Positions 28,157 through 36,329 of a stretch of 64,000 nucleotides of DNA are shown one piece after another. Each line of letters opens with the position of its first letter. Position 1 is the first letter of the stretch. The position numbers and the translations under genes were made by a program. Origin of the DNA: Rhizobium sp. WSM4643 (GTDB taxonomy: Bacteria > Pseudomonadota > Alphaproteobacteria > Rhizobiales > Rhizobiaceae). The notes below the pieces were generated by a model. It did not search any database. It worked only from the letters and a program-made list of their open reading frames with translations, and was not told the origin of the DNA. The stretch lies in NCBI RefSeq assembly GCF_025152745.1, contig NZ_CP104040.1, forward strand, positions 2,232,001 through 2,296,000, in the 5' to 3' direction.

Positions 28157-28571
28157 CGGCGCATCTATTTCAGGAAAGCGCGGCGGCGGCAAGGCGGCCC
28201 GCAAGCCGCCGACACGCTGCATGTAGCCTTCGGCGATGTCGATGACGCCGACAGCAGCCAGGCAACCGCGATCAATGCCGTTGCCCAGCGTATCTCTATT
28301 CCTCCACCGTCCAGCGCGATACGGCAGTACCCGCCGGTTGGCTGGGCTTGGCGCCGGCAGGCGCCAGGGTGAAACGACCCGCATGTACCCCAGCACCCCA
28401 TTCTACTTTATGATTTATTCACACATCAAATACACACTGCGTTTACGCGTTTTGGGTTGCTATCAGGACATGGGCATGAGGGCTCGTGATGTGACCGTCA
28501 GCGTCGATGCCCGTATTGATACGCCAGTCCGGAACATGTCCGACTGAGCCGCAATTCTAGGCCGCCGCGGA
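28157..28571. other. Interval between riboswitch and chemoreceptor gene
   Basis: Nothing here is recognisable. The part at 28140-28330 has coding-like third positions on the minus strand (a frame ending GVIDIAEGYMQRVGGLRAALPPP-like) but no credible start or family, so it could be a gene remnant. From 28400 to 28450 the sequence turns A+T-rich and probably holds the promoter of the chemoreceptor gene. Confidence 0.3.
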
Positions 28572-30446
28572 ATGTTCCAATTTTTGAAAACGATGCCTCT
28601 GACCGCCAAGCTGGCGGCGATTATCGTTGCCGTGAACCTCTGCGGCATTTCCGCTTTCGCCACCTATACCTGGATGTACGAAACCCGGGCCTTGATCGAT
28701 GGCGCCAAGGCGAACTGGTCCAAGAATGCCGAGCAATTTGCATCTCTGGCGGCGGGCGGCGTCAAATGGGGGAAGGCGAACGCGGTTCGAGAGGCTTATT
28801 CGCTCTATCGCGACGACCCCTCGCTCGATCTCGTGCAGTTTGCCGCATTCAACGCCGAACCTGCCGCCGTCGATACCTGGGCGCGCGATGGCGTCAGTGG
28901 TTTGCCGGCACCAACCGATCTGGCAAAGAGCTTGAGCGCGAAACCGGAAAAGACGACCATCGATGACGGTAGAATATCTGCCGGCGTCGTGACGATCATC
29001 GCGCCGCTCCCGCTGGATAAGTCGGGCAAGGCCACCGGTTACATCGTCACGAACTGGTCCGTCGAAAAAATCGCTTCCGAAGTCAGGCAGAAAGTTCTCA
29101 TTTCGCTGCTCACGCAGTCCGCGATCACCGCCATGGCCGTCGTTGCCTTCCTTCTCGCCATGCGCAGCCTCGTTGGCCGGCCCATCAGGGTGATCAGCGA
29201 ACGAATCAGCGCGTTGCAGAAAGGCGATCTGGTCTCTCCCGTCACCTACAGGGAAAATGGCGACGAGATCGGCTTTCTGGCGCGGGCATTGGAAGTTTTC
29301 CGTCACGAGGCGATTGCGAAGGTCGAGAGAGAGCAGGCCGCTGCCGAGCAGAGCGCTTCGCTCGACGCCGAACGGGCGCGCAACGCATTGCTGACCGAAG
29401 AGGCCAGCAACACGCAACGGCTGGTCATGAACGCTCTCGCAAATGCATTGGAAGGGCTCGCCGCCGGCGACTTCTCGATACACCTGGCCGATGTCGGTCC
29501 AGAATTCGATAAATTGCGTCAGGACTTCAACAACATGGTCGATGCGGTCGCGGCCGCTCTGACAGAGATCAAGACCGCTTCAGTGGCGGTTGAAACCGGA
29601 TCCAGCGAGCTGGCGATCTCCGCGGATCAACTCGCCAGGCGGACCGAGCAACAGGCAGCAGCATTGGAACAGACCGCCGCGGCACTGGATGAGGTGACCA
29701 CCACGGTCAGAACATCGTCGCAACGGGCTGAAAATGCCGGGCAGTTGGTCGAGGAGACCAAGCGGAGCGCCCATGTCTCGGCGACGGTGGTGCGCGATGC
29801 AATCGGTGCGATGGACCGGATTCAAACCTCGTCGAGCCAGATCGGCCGCATTATCGGCGTCATCGACGAAATCGCCTTCCAGACAAACCTGCTGGCGCTG
29901 AACGCCGGTGTCGAGGCGGCGCGCGCCGGCGAGGCCGGCAAGGGTTTTGCGGTCGTCGCGCAGGAAGTGCGTGAACTCGCCCAGCGGTCGGCAAATGCCG
30001 CAAAGGAAATCAAGAACCTGATCAACGTATCCGGCCAGGAAGTTGCCGCGGGCGTCGGGCTGGTGAACGAAACTGGTGACGCCCTGCTGAAGATCGAAGA
30101 GCAGATCAACCGCATCAGCGATAGCATCGCTTCCATCGTCCAATCCTATCGCGAACAGGCGACGGGCCTGCAGGAAATCAACAGCGCGATCAACCAGATG
30201 GATCAGACGACACAGCAGAACGCGGCAATGGTCGAGGAAACCAACGCAGCTTGCCACGAACTGCTGTCGCAAGGACGCCTGTTGCAGGACTCGGCCGGTA
30301 GGTTCGTAGTCGGTGCGTCTACCGCCAGCCAGCCCAAACCCGTTCAAGCCGCCCGCCAAGCTCGTCCCGATACTAGAGCCTTCACGCAGCGTCATGCAGG
30401 TAATGCCGCCGTTGCCGCTGCTCCCGGTGCCTGGGAGGAGTTCTGA
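28572..30446 (+). CDS. Methyl-accepting chemotaxis protein
   Basis: A 624-residue transmembrane chemoreceptor. The first membrane helix is at about residues 13-34, a periplasmic sensor domain of about 140 residues follows, the second helix (ITAMAVVAFLLAMRSLV) lies near 177-197, then a HAMP segment and a cytoplasmic signalling helix bundle. The hairpin tip IDEIAFQTNLLALNAGVEAARAGEAGKGFAVVAQEVR is intact over its span. The last residues, AWEEF, resemble the xWxxF pentapeptide that tethers CheR and CheB. A secreted protein gene follows 60 bases downstream, probably in the same transcript. The ligand is unknown. Confidence 0.93.
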   Translation: MFQFLKTMPLTAKLAAIIVAVNLCGISAFATYTWMYETRALIDGAKANWSKNAEQFASLAAGGVKWGKANAVREAYSLYRDDPSLDLVQFAAFNAEPAAVDTWARDGVSGLPAPTDLAKSLSAKPEKTTIDDGRISAGVVTIIAPLPLDKSGKATGYIVTNWSVEKIASEVRQKVLISLLTQSAITAMAVVAFLLAMRSLVGRPIRVISERISALQKGDLVSPVTYRENGDEIGFLARALEVFRHEAIAKVEREQAAAEQSASLDAERARNALLTEEASNTQRLVMNALANALEGLAAGDFSIHLADVGPEFDKLRQDFNNMVDAVAAALTEIKTASVAVETGSSELAISADQLARRTEQQAAALEQTAAALDEVTTTVRTSSQRAENAGQLVEETKRSAHVSATVVRDAIGAMDRIQTSSSQIGRIIGVIDEIAFQTNLLALNAGVEAARAGEAGKGFAVVAQEVRELAQRSANAAKEIKNLINVSGQEVAAGVGLVNETGDALLKIEEQINRISDSIASIVQSYREQATGLQEINSAINQMDQTTQQNAAMVEETNAACHELLSQGRLLQDSAGRFVVGASTASQPKPVQAARQARPDTRAFTQRHAGNAAVAAAPGAWEEF

Positions 30447-30506
30447 CGTCGACTGCATCCGATAAGCCTTAGTTCTCAGCAACCTATAATCAGGAAGGAA
30501 ACGCCT

Positions 30507-31088
30507 ATGAAGAAAATCGTGCCCGCATTTCTTTTGGCCTGCACCGCATTTGCCATGCCGATCGGCGTATCCATGGCACAGGATGCCAAGCTTGCCCCGA
30601 TCTCCGACTACGTGACGAGCGATGTAAAGCCCTGGCTTAACGACCCCGCCATCATCGAGGCTATCAAGGCGCAGAACGCTGCCAACGCCAATCTCAATGC
30701 TGCTGATGTCGACGCCCTTGACAAGAAGTGGCGTGCCGAAGTCGATGGCTCAGACCACTCGATGATCGACGGCGTGCTCAACAATGCACTGTCGAAATTC
30801 CTTCAGGGAAAGAAGGAGGCTTCCGGCGGCAAGATCACGGAAATCTTCGTCATGGATACAAAAGGCCTGAATGTCGGTCAAAGCGACACCACATCGGATT
30901 ACTGGCAGGGCGACGAGGCCAAGTTCCAAAAGTCCTTCGGAGCCGGCAAGGACGCCGTCTTCGTCGACGAGATCGAAAAGGATGAGTCGACCCAGACACT
31001 GCAGTCGCAGGCAAGCGTCACGATATCAGACGACAAGGGAACACCGATCGGCGCCATCACCGTCGGCGTGAACGTCGACGCCCTGTGA
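30507..31088 (+). CDS. Secreted PDC/Cache-like protein paired with the chemoreceptor
   Basis: A 193-residue exported protein with a signal peptide ending at SMAQDA and a GGAAGGAAA ribosome site. The mature part contains LNAADVDALDKKWRAEVDG, ITEIFVMDTKGLNVGQSDTTSDYWQGDEAKF and PIGAITVGVNV, the order of strands and helices seen in single PDC/Cache sensor domains, but with no membrane helix after it. Lying directly after the chemoreceptor gene and before hairpins, it may be a soluble ligand-binding partner of that receptor. The secretion signal is seen; the fold assignment and partnership are inference. Confidence 0.7.
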   Translation: MKKIVPAFLLACTAFAMPIGVSMAQDAKLAPISDYVTSDVKPWLNDPAIIEAIKAQNAANANLNAADVDALDKKWRAEVDGSDHSMIDGVLNNALSKFLQGKKEASGGKITEIFVMDTKGLNVGQSDTTSDYWQGDEAKFQKSFGAGKDAVFVDEIEKDESTQTLQSQASVTISDDKGTPIGAITVGVNVDAL

Positions 31089-31124
31089 TCTCAGGAACTG
31101 AGTCTTCTAGAACAGTGCGAATGA

Positions 31125-31155
31125 CCGTCGCCCGGAAGCATCTTTAGGGCGACGG
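31125..31155 (+). terminator. Hairpin after the secreted chemotaxis-partner gene
   Basis: CCGTCGCCC and GGGCGACGG form a perfect nine-base-pair stem with a 13-base loop, followed by GTTTAAA. It lies 37 bases after the stop codon. Confidence 0.5.
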
Positions 31156-31173
31156 GTTTAAACAGAGCTTAGA

Positions 31174-31207
31174 GCGCGTCGCCTGCACGAGATCGAGTGC
31201 GACGCGC
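31174..31207 (+). terminator. Second hairpin in tandem
   Basis: GCGCGTCGC and GCGACGCGC form a perfect nine-base-pair stem followed by TTCTT. With the preceding hairpin it makes a double stop; it also resembles the GCGTC-type rhizobial palindromes. Confidence 0.45.
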
Positions 31208-31289
31208 TTCTTGCCTCGCCGGGGGGTGTCCCTTCCGCAGAAGCCGTTGCCATCTCGGGGAACGCCCGATTTTCAGGCACAAAATTCTG

Positions 31290-31318
31290 CGTGACAACGC
31301 GTCGCCGTGACACTACAT
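31290..31318 (+). promoter_or_regulatory. Promoter of the aroG leader transcript
   Basis: CGTGAC (31290-31295) and CTACAT (31313-31318) are 17 bases apart and each match the rhizobial sigma-70 consensus CTTGAC / CTATAT at five of six bases. Transcription would begin about seven bases later, at or next to the A of the leader-peptide ATG at 31326, giving a leaderless leader ORF. Confidence 0.55.
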
Positions 31319-31325
31319 ACCTCTC

Positions 31326-31400
31326 ATGTCGATCACATCAATCTGCGCCTCGCGATTTTATTGGTACCGCTACTCTCAGCGGATGCGGGTCCATGCGTAA
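31326..31400 (+). CDS. Leader peptide of the aromatic attenuator
   Basis: A 24-codon ORF ending in TAA. Codons 11 to 16 read Phe-Tyr-Trp-Tyr-Arg-Tyr, so five of six consecutive codons specify aromatic amino acids, and the ORF sits directly ahead of a terminator hairpin and a DAHP synthase gene. No ribosome-binding site precedes the ATG, which fits a leaderless start as reported for the trpL leader of Sinorhizobium. Ribosome stalling on the aromatic codons would report scarcity of all three end products of the pathway. The ORF and codon run are seen; the regulatory role is strong inference. Confidence 0.8.
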   Translation: MSITSICASRFYWYRYSQRMRVHA

Positions 31401-31428
31401 CTGAATTCGACGCGACGACAACCCGAAC

Positions 31429-31456
31429 AGCCGCTAGTCTACCTGGCGGCTTTTTT
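31429..31456 (+). terminator. Attenuator terminator upstream of aroG
   Basis: AGCCGCTAG (31429-31437) pairs with CTGGCGGCT (31443-31451) across a five-base loop, followed by a run of six T. It lies 29 bases after the leader-peptide stop and 34 before the aroG start. An upstream AGCGG (31378-31382) can pair with CCGCT inside the left arm and might act as antiterminator. Confidence 0.8.
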
Positions 31457-31489
31457 GTTCCGCCGGTATGACCAAACAGGAGCCATACC

Positions 31490-32557
31490 GTGTCTGATAC
31501 CATTGACGATCTGCGCATCGTCGAAATCACCCCGCTGACCAAACCCGCCGATATCATCGCGGAAATTCCCCGCAATGCTGATGTCAGTAAGACCGTGACC
31601 AGCAACCGCAATGCGGTCCACAAGATTCTCCGAGGCGAAGACGACCGCCTGATCGTCGTCATCGGCCCCTGCTCCATCCATGACCCTGTTGCCGCCAGGG
31701 AATATGCCGAACGGCTGGCGGAACAGCGCCGCCGCTTCGCCGGCGATCTCGAGATCGTCATGCGCGTCTACTTCGAAAAACCCCGCACGACCGTCGGCTG
31801 GAAGGGCCTGATGAATGACCCGCATCTCGACGGCAGCTACCGCATCGAGGAAGGGCTGAGGATTGCGAGACGCCTGCTGCTCGATATCAATGCCATGGGC
31901 CTTCCGGCCGGCTGCGAATTCCTCGACACCATCACGCCGCAATATATTGCCGATCTCGTCAGTTGGGGCGCGATCGGTGCGCGCACGACCGAAAGCCAGG
32001 TCCACCGCCAGCTTGCCTCCGGCCTTTCCTGCCCGATCGGCTTCAAGAACGGCACCGATGGTGGTGTGCGCGTCGCGCTCGACGCCATCCTCGCCGCCTC
32101 GCAGCCGCATCACTTCCCGGCAGTGACCAAAGACGGACAGGCAGCAATCGCCTCGACGACAGGCAATGAGGACTGCCACATCATCCTGCGCGGCGGTAAG
32201 CGGCCGAACTATGAGACGGCCGATGTCGAATCCGTCACGAGCGAAGCCGTCAAGCTCGGCGTGGCCCCGCGCATCCTCATCGATGCCAGCCATGCCAACA
32301 GCGGCAAGGACCCGATGAACCAGCCGCTCGTCGTCAGATCCGTTGCCGCCCAGATTGCCGCCGGAAACGGCGACATCAAGGGCATGATGATCGAAAGCAA
32401 CCTCGTCGCCGGCCGCCAGGACCTCGTTCCCGGCAAGCCGCTGGTTTACGGCCAGTCCATCACCGACGGCTGCATCGACTGGGATATGTCGGTCGCGGTG
32501 CTGGAGGACTTGGCAAAATCCGCCCGCGCCCGGCGCAAGGCAGCCGTCGCAGCCTGA
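31490..32557 (+). CDS. aroG: Class I 3-deoxy-7-phosphoheptulonate (DAHP) synthase
   Basis: A 355-residue enzyme that condenses phosphoenolpyruvate and erythrose 4-phosphate, the first step of the shikimate pathway. Family motifs are VIGPCSIHDP, MRVYFEKPRTTVGWKGL, IGARTTESQVHRQLASGLS, FKNGTDG and DASHANSGKDP, as in E. coli AroG/F/H. The start is GTG with AGGAG seven bases upstream. The leader ORF and terminator before it predict transcription attenuation by aromatic amino acids in addition to any allosteric control. A second, class II DAHP synthase is encoded about 11.4 kb downstream in this window. Confidence 0.95.
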   Translation: MSDTIDDLRIVEITPLTKPADIIAEIPRNADVSKTVTSNRNAVHKILRGEDDRLIVVIGPCSIHDPVAAREYAERLAEQRRRFAGDLEIVMRVYFEKPRTTVGWKGLMNDPHLDGSYRIEEGLRIARRLLLDINAMGLPAGCEFLDTITPQYIADLVSWGAIGARTTESQVHRQLASGLSCPIGFKNGTDGGVRVALDAILAASQPHHFPAVTKDGQAAIASTTGNEDCHIILRGGKRPNYETADVESVTSEAVKLGVAPRILIDASHANSGKDPMNQPLVVRSVAAQIAAGNGDIKGMMIESNLVAGRQDLVPGKPLVYGQSITDGCIDWDMSVAVLEDLAKSARARRKAAVAA

Positions 32558-32586
32558 TAGTCAGCATTAAACGCAGCGGGCAGAAA

Positions 32587-32612
32587 CCCGCCGCCCATTA
32601 CAGGGCGGTGGG
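32587..32612 (+). terminator. Hairpin after aroG
   Basis: CCCGCCGCCC and GGGCGGTGGG form a ten-base-pair stem with one G-U pair and a six-base loop, 30 bases after the aroG stop. There is no T-run, so it may protect the 3' end rather than terminate on its own. Confidence 0.5.
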
Positions 32613-32641
32613 GGCAACCCGGTTATCTCACGGGTACGCCG

Positions 32642-33139
32642 ATGGCGACACTGCCGTTGGCTGTGACCGCCAGTTCATGCCCATTCATCCCAACGAGCCA
32701 CAGCCGCCAAATGCAGGCGTCTGATGATGGAGCGACCAGATGGGCCGACACAGGCGCATATTTCGCGGGCACGTCATTTGTCGTCGGAGCCGGCTTGGTC
32801 GGAAAATACCTTCGTCTTGTGGAGACGGCTATCAACGGTGCTCAATCGATCGTCACCACTACGCCGGTGCTCCGGCCTGTCGTCGCATTCGTGGCGCTGG
32901 CCGCAATGCCGCTCGCGATGGGCGCTAAGTTCGCCGCAATTGCCAACAGCGAGGTCGGCTATAACAATTACTATGGCGCTGCTGTTGGTACCGGTAGGCT
33001 GGTTGGAACCAAGGCCAATATCAGATTTCTCGTCCAATCATCCGCGAAGTCGCCGATCCCCAAGCAGCGTGGGGTTACTAACCCACCGCCCCGCCATCAT
33101 GGGCGGAGCGCGGGACCGGATCACCGGCACGCGGAATAG
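32642..33139 (+). CDS. Hypothetical protein, unsupported family
   Basis: An open frame of 165 codons with a glycine-rich stretch (FVVGAGLVGKYLRL), a hydrophobic segment (VVAFVALAAMPLAMGAKF) and GYNNYYGAAVG. The hydrophobic stretch could be one membrane helix. I recognise no family, there is no clear ribosome site, and the proline-rich end reads through a hairpin-like sequence. The interval 32558-33147 would otherwise be empty, so this may be a decayed or spurious gene at the edge of the accessory patch. Confidence 0.3.
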   Translation: MATLPLAVTASSCPFIPTSHSRQMQASDDGATRWADTGAYFAGTSFVVGAGLVGKYLRLVETAINGAQSIVTTTPVLRPVVAFVALAAMPLAMGAKFAAIANSEVGYNNYYGAAVGTGRLVGTKANIRFLVQSSAKSPIPKQRGVTNPPPRHHGRSAGPDHRHAE

Positions 33140-33147
33140 GAGTAGAT

Positions 33148-33798
33148 TTAATAGAGCCATGGATGCATTGAATCGGGCTCGTGTTCAGTCGCGACCCTGT
33201 AATAGGTACGCATGTCGTCGCGCTCTTTTTCGTAAGTCCACTTCAAGCCCCATCTGCATTCTTCCGTCATGCACTCACGGCTCTTCGATCCGAACATATC
33301 GAGTTGAAATGCCTCGCCATTGATTTCGCCGGTAATCGAGCCGGTTTTCCCCTTATCCTTCGATATGAGTTCAAACGCCCCTGCTCGACCATCCAGACAG
33401 TAGATCTTCCCGCGGTAGGTTCGCTCGCCGGTCTCAAGCTTCCAGAAATTCGTCTTCACCTGCGATACGCTGTAGCGCCCCTTGCATTGCTGCCTTTCGG
33501 CCGAGCCGATCTCAATCGTCCCCCCCATCTCCTCACTCTCGTCCCTCGCAGTCACCTTTCCGAGCACCGGAGTACCCGTTGCGAGGTAGCTTCCCTCGAC
33601 GCCACGGACAAAAAGATATGAACAACCTGCGAGCGTGAAACCCATTGCCACCAAGGAGCCGGCGACCGTGAAACCACGCAGCGTCCACGCGCATCTCAAG
33701 ACAGCCAGCAAGTCTATACCTCCAGGTTCATCCTCATGTTCGCGGATGCCAAAAGAGCGGGTTGGAGCATTGGGCGTCGTTACCAGCCAGAATAGCAC
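33148..33798 (-). CDS. Hypothetical lipoprotein-like protein
   Basis: An open frame of 216 codons. A positively charged, hydrophobic stretch around residues 35-60 ends in FTLAGCS, a plausible lipobox, so the true start is probably an internal TTG or similar and the first 30 residues may not be translated. The mature part has six or more cysteines and segments such as GTIEIGSAERQQCKGRYSV, ERTYRGKIYCLDGRAGAFEL and TGSITGEINGEAFQLDMFG, suggesting a beta-rich domain. I do not recognise the family. It lies in the accessory patch with no partner gene. Confidence 0.55.
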   Translation of the reverse strand: MLFWLVTTPNAPTRSFGIREHEDEPGGIDLLAVLRCAWTLRGFTVAGSLVAMGFTLAGCSYLFVRGVEGSYLATGTPVLGKVTARDESEEMGGTIEIGSAERQQCKGRYSVSQVKTNFWKLETGERTYRGKIYCLDGRAGAFELISKDKGKTGSITGEINGEAFQLDMFGSKSRECMTEECRWGLKWTYEKERDDMRTYYRVATEHEPDSMHPWLY

Positions 33799-34056
33799 TG
33801 ATATTCAGGTCACAATATTTCCCCCACAATTAGGAAGATGAATAAATGCCACAGCTCATCTTGAAATAGAATACCCCGTCCGCTTCGGCAAGTTACACGA
33901 AACTAGAGGCAGCTACTGCAATCAAACTTGGGAGCCCCGATCACCCACCCCTCAAAAGCGTGCGCATCAGCAATTCGAAGATGAGGCCGGGCGCGACGTT
34001 GTTACTCACACTGTGACGTGAAATCCTGCCGAATAAACTTTTTCGATAGGGGACGC

Positions 34057-34401
34057 ATGCCTGTAAAAACTCTTCCATCTCCACCTTGGTGGAGAGTAGC
34101 GATTGCGTTGATCGTAGTTCCCTAAATCGCGTCCTTCGCATACGCTGTTTACAGCCCACTGTATCAGGGCCTGCCGGATATGACCGAGCGCGTTATCCGA
34201 ACAACTCAGGCCGTCGCGCTCATTGGTGCGTATCCGCCAACTGCTGTGTTGGGGATTCCATTGCTATGCTACTTCAGGCGACGTGTAGGGCCGCCCCTTG
34301 CAAATTGCGCGATGGTTGGAGCCTTTGTTGCGACCTTCCCCTGGATGTGCCTTGTTGCATTTTTCCGGCATTATGGAGCAGTTGCCACAAGATTCCGATG
34401 A
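34057..34401 (+). pseudogene. Small membrane protein gene interrupted by a stop codon
   Basis: From an ATG at 34057 (GGGG upstream) one frame codes for 22 residues with a hydrophobic start (WWRVAIALIVVP), then meets TAA at 34123-34125. It continues in the same frame for 92 codons (IASFAYAVYSPLYQGL..., AVLGIPLLCYF, AMVGAFVATFPWMCLVAFF). Reading through the stop gives a coherent three-helix membrane protein of about 114 residues. The later part could still be made from an ATG at 34180. The family is unknown. Confidence 0.5.
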
Positions 34402-34443
34402 GAGCTGATGCTATCTCCTGAGGGTGCCTCGGGAGTGTTGCGT

Positions 34444-34905
34444 ATGGTTGAAGTCGTAGACGAATTGAAAGCGAAATTGGCCGAGATCGATGCCAAGATG
34501 GAAGAGCTGCGGCGGGAGATCGTCGCCCTCGTCGATCAGAAAGCGGCATTCGAAACGGTGATAAGGGTTTACGATCCCGGCTTTGAGCTGGCCGCGCCGC
34601 CTTCGAAGGGACGCCGTGCCTCGTCACGGGAAACGGCAAGCGGTCGCGTTACAGAACTCCTCAAGGGCAAGAACAATCGCCATATCGTACTCGATATCCT
34701 GCGTTGCTCAGGACGGCCAACGACGACAGCAGAGATCGCAGAGAAGTTCGCGAACGACGCCGACCTCGGCAGCGAAACAGCTCGCTTGGAGTCCGCCCTC
34801 ACGAGCAGGTTCTCCGCGACGCTGAACGGGTTGGTGAAGCAGGGGCTGGTTCGCCAGGCTGGCACTGAGGACGGCCGTCGCCACCTCTGGGAGATCAGCC
34901 GTTAA
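34444..34905 (+). CDS. Coiled-coil plus winged-helix hypothetical protein
   Basis: A 153-residue protein. Residues about 1-38 form a coiled coil (VDELKAKLAEIDAKMEELRREIVAL), a linker follows, and residues about 75-150 look like a winged helix (IVLDILRCSGRPTTTAEIAEKF, LNGLVKQGLVRQAGTEDGRRHLW). The ATG at 34444 has GGGAG eight bases upstream. The fold suggests a DNA-binding protein. It ends 12 bases before the left end of the insertion element, so any gene that once followed it may have been cut off by that insertion. The target is unknown. Confidence 0.65.
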   Translation: MVEVVDELKAKLAEIDAKMEELRREIVALVDQKAAFETVIRVYDPGFELAAPPSKGRRASSRETASGRVTELLKGKNNRHIVLDILRCSGRPTTTAEIAEKFANDADLGSETARLESALTSRFSATLNGLVKQGLVRQAGTEDGRRHLWEISR

Positions 34906-34917
34906 TCCGGCGGCTCG

Positions 34918-36168
34918 CCCTGCAACTACACCTGGTCGACGATATTCTGGGCGGCGCACTGCCAGTATCCGCAAAGGTTCCGCGACGTCGGCCTTGAGGT
35001 GATGGTTTGCAGGAGGTCGGCGAACTGCCAGCGCAGGCCCATGTAGCGCGTGTCCTCCTTCCACGACAGCATCGCCATGTACCAGTCGAGGTACTTCGTC
35101 GAGAACCGGTGGTTGATGCCCTTGTAGGCCTTCTCGACGCGGCTGAAGAAGCTCTCGATCACATTCGAGTTCGTGCCGTCGTCCTCCTGGTACCGAAGGC
35201 TGTGGTTCACGCGATGCATGGCGACGAGCCCGATGAGATCGTCGTAAGCCTTGTGTTCGTCGGCGATCAAGAGTGCCTTCGGATCGACGTGCCTGGCGAC
35301 GGCCGCCCAGGCGTCCTTGCCGTTCTCGTCCATGATCACACGCGTCAGCGTCCGGTTCGGAGCGTTCCGGTTGGCTTCCCTCAGCGCCAGGACACACATG
35401 CGCTTGCCGTTCTGGTTTTCCTTCTTGCGGCCGTCCTTCCGCTCTTCCTTCTTGTTCGCCTTGCGGAGAACGCCGCCGACATACTTGCCGTCGATCTGCA
35501 CCGTGCCGTGCAGTTTGATCGCATCACGGCGAAGGCCGACGGCCTCGCGGAGCTTCTGCAACAGTACGTAGGCGGTCTTGTACTGGACGTTGAGCTTACG
35601 GCTCAGATGGAGCGCGGCCATACCCTTGGCGGCCGTGATCTCCTCCCAGATAGCCATGATGATCTTCTTGAACGATAGCTTCCGGTTGGCGAAGACGGTT
35701 CCGGATGTCACCGAAAACTCGGCGCGACATTCCGGCTCCGAGCATCGGAAGCGGCGACGCCGGACGCTGTACGGCTCCAGGCATCCGCAGCGAGGACAAT
35801 ATGGATTGCCGCCGTTGTCAGTCCAGCGGAAGTCGACGAAGAGGCCGTAGGCATCGTCTTCGGTGAGCGACCAGACCTTCTCGGGATCGAGATTGCGGCC
35901 ATCTGGACGCAGGAGCGGGTGCTGGCCGAAGCCTTCCTTGGGATCAGGCCACGCGCAGCGGTCGTATTTCGAACCTCCGGTCTCCTGCGGAGAAGGGGTC
36001 GTAGGAATTCGGCCTCAGGATGGGAATTCGCTTCTGGAGCATGTTCAGGTTTTCGTTCGATACGCGGGACATAGGCGGACAGCTCCGTCGAAAGGACGGA
36101 AGCAGAAGGTCAGCGCTCTATTCGTATCAGTCTGAACATAGGGCTCCTTACCAGGTGGCGTGTCAGGA
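34918..36168 (-). mobile_element. IS1595-family insertion sequence
   Basis: The ends are imperfect inverted repeats: CCCTGCAACTACACCTGG (34918-34935) and, read inward from the other side, TCCTGACACGCCACCTGG (36168-36151), identical at 13 of 18 positions. The 1251-bp span holds one transposase gene whose stop codon lies inside the left repeat. I could not find a convincing eight-base target duplication at these exact borders, so the ends may be off by a few bases or the element is old. Confidence 0.7.
34926..36072 (-). CDS. IS1595-family transposase (ISXO2-like), in two overlapping frames
   Basis: The main frame (34926-35945) has a zinc-ribbon segment (NPYCPRCGC, FRCSEPECRAEF) followed by the ISXO2-like DDE domain (TVQIDGKYVGG, LLIADEHKAYDDL, NHSLRYQEDDGTNSNVIESFFSRVEKAYKGI, TKYLDWYMAM). 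This frame is open up to 36014 but has no start codon ahead of the zinc ribbon. A 42-codon ORF at 35944-36072 (MSRVSNENLN...) has a ribosome site and would join it by a +1 shift at GCC-TGA-T, giving about 381 residues. So either expression uses frameshifting, as in some IS families, or the gene is broken. Confidence 0.75.
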
Positions 36169-36329
36169 GTCGAGTCGCTGGTTTATCTGCGTGCGATCTT
36201 CGGCTATTCGCCTTGCATCAACCATAAGTAAATTATCCCCATGGCGTGTGATGCTAACCAGTGTAGCGTGACGGGAGCGGCCCGCCGGACTTAGGCGAGC
36301 AAGGCTGGCATGTCGCTTCCGGCCCCGAG

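Noticed and set aside
33941..34159. A 72-codon minus-strand ORF opposite the interrupted membrane-protein gene
   Set aside because: No ribosome site or recognisable features; the plus-strand frame explains the region better.
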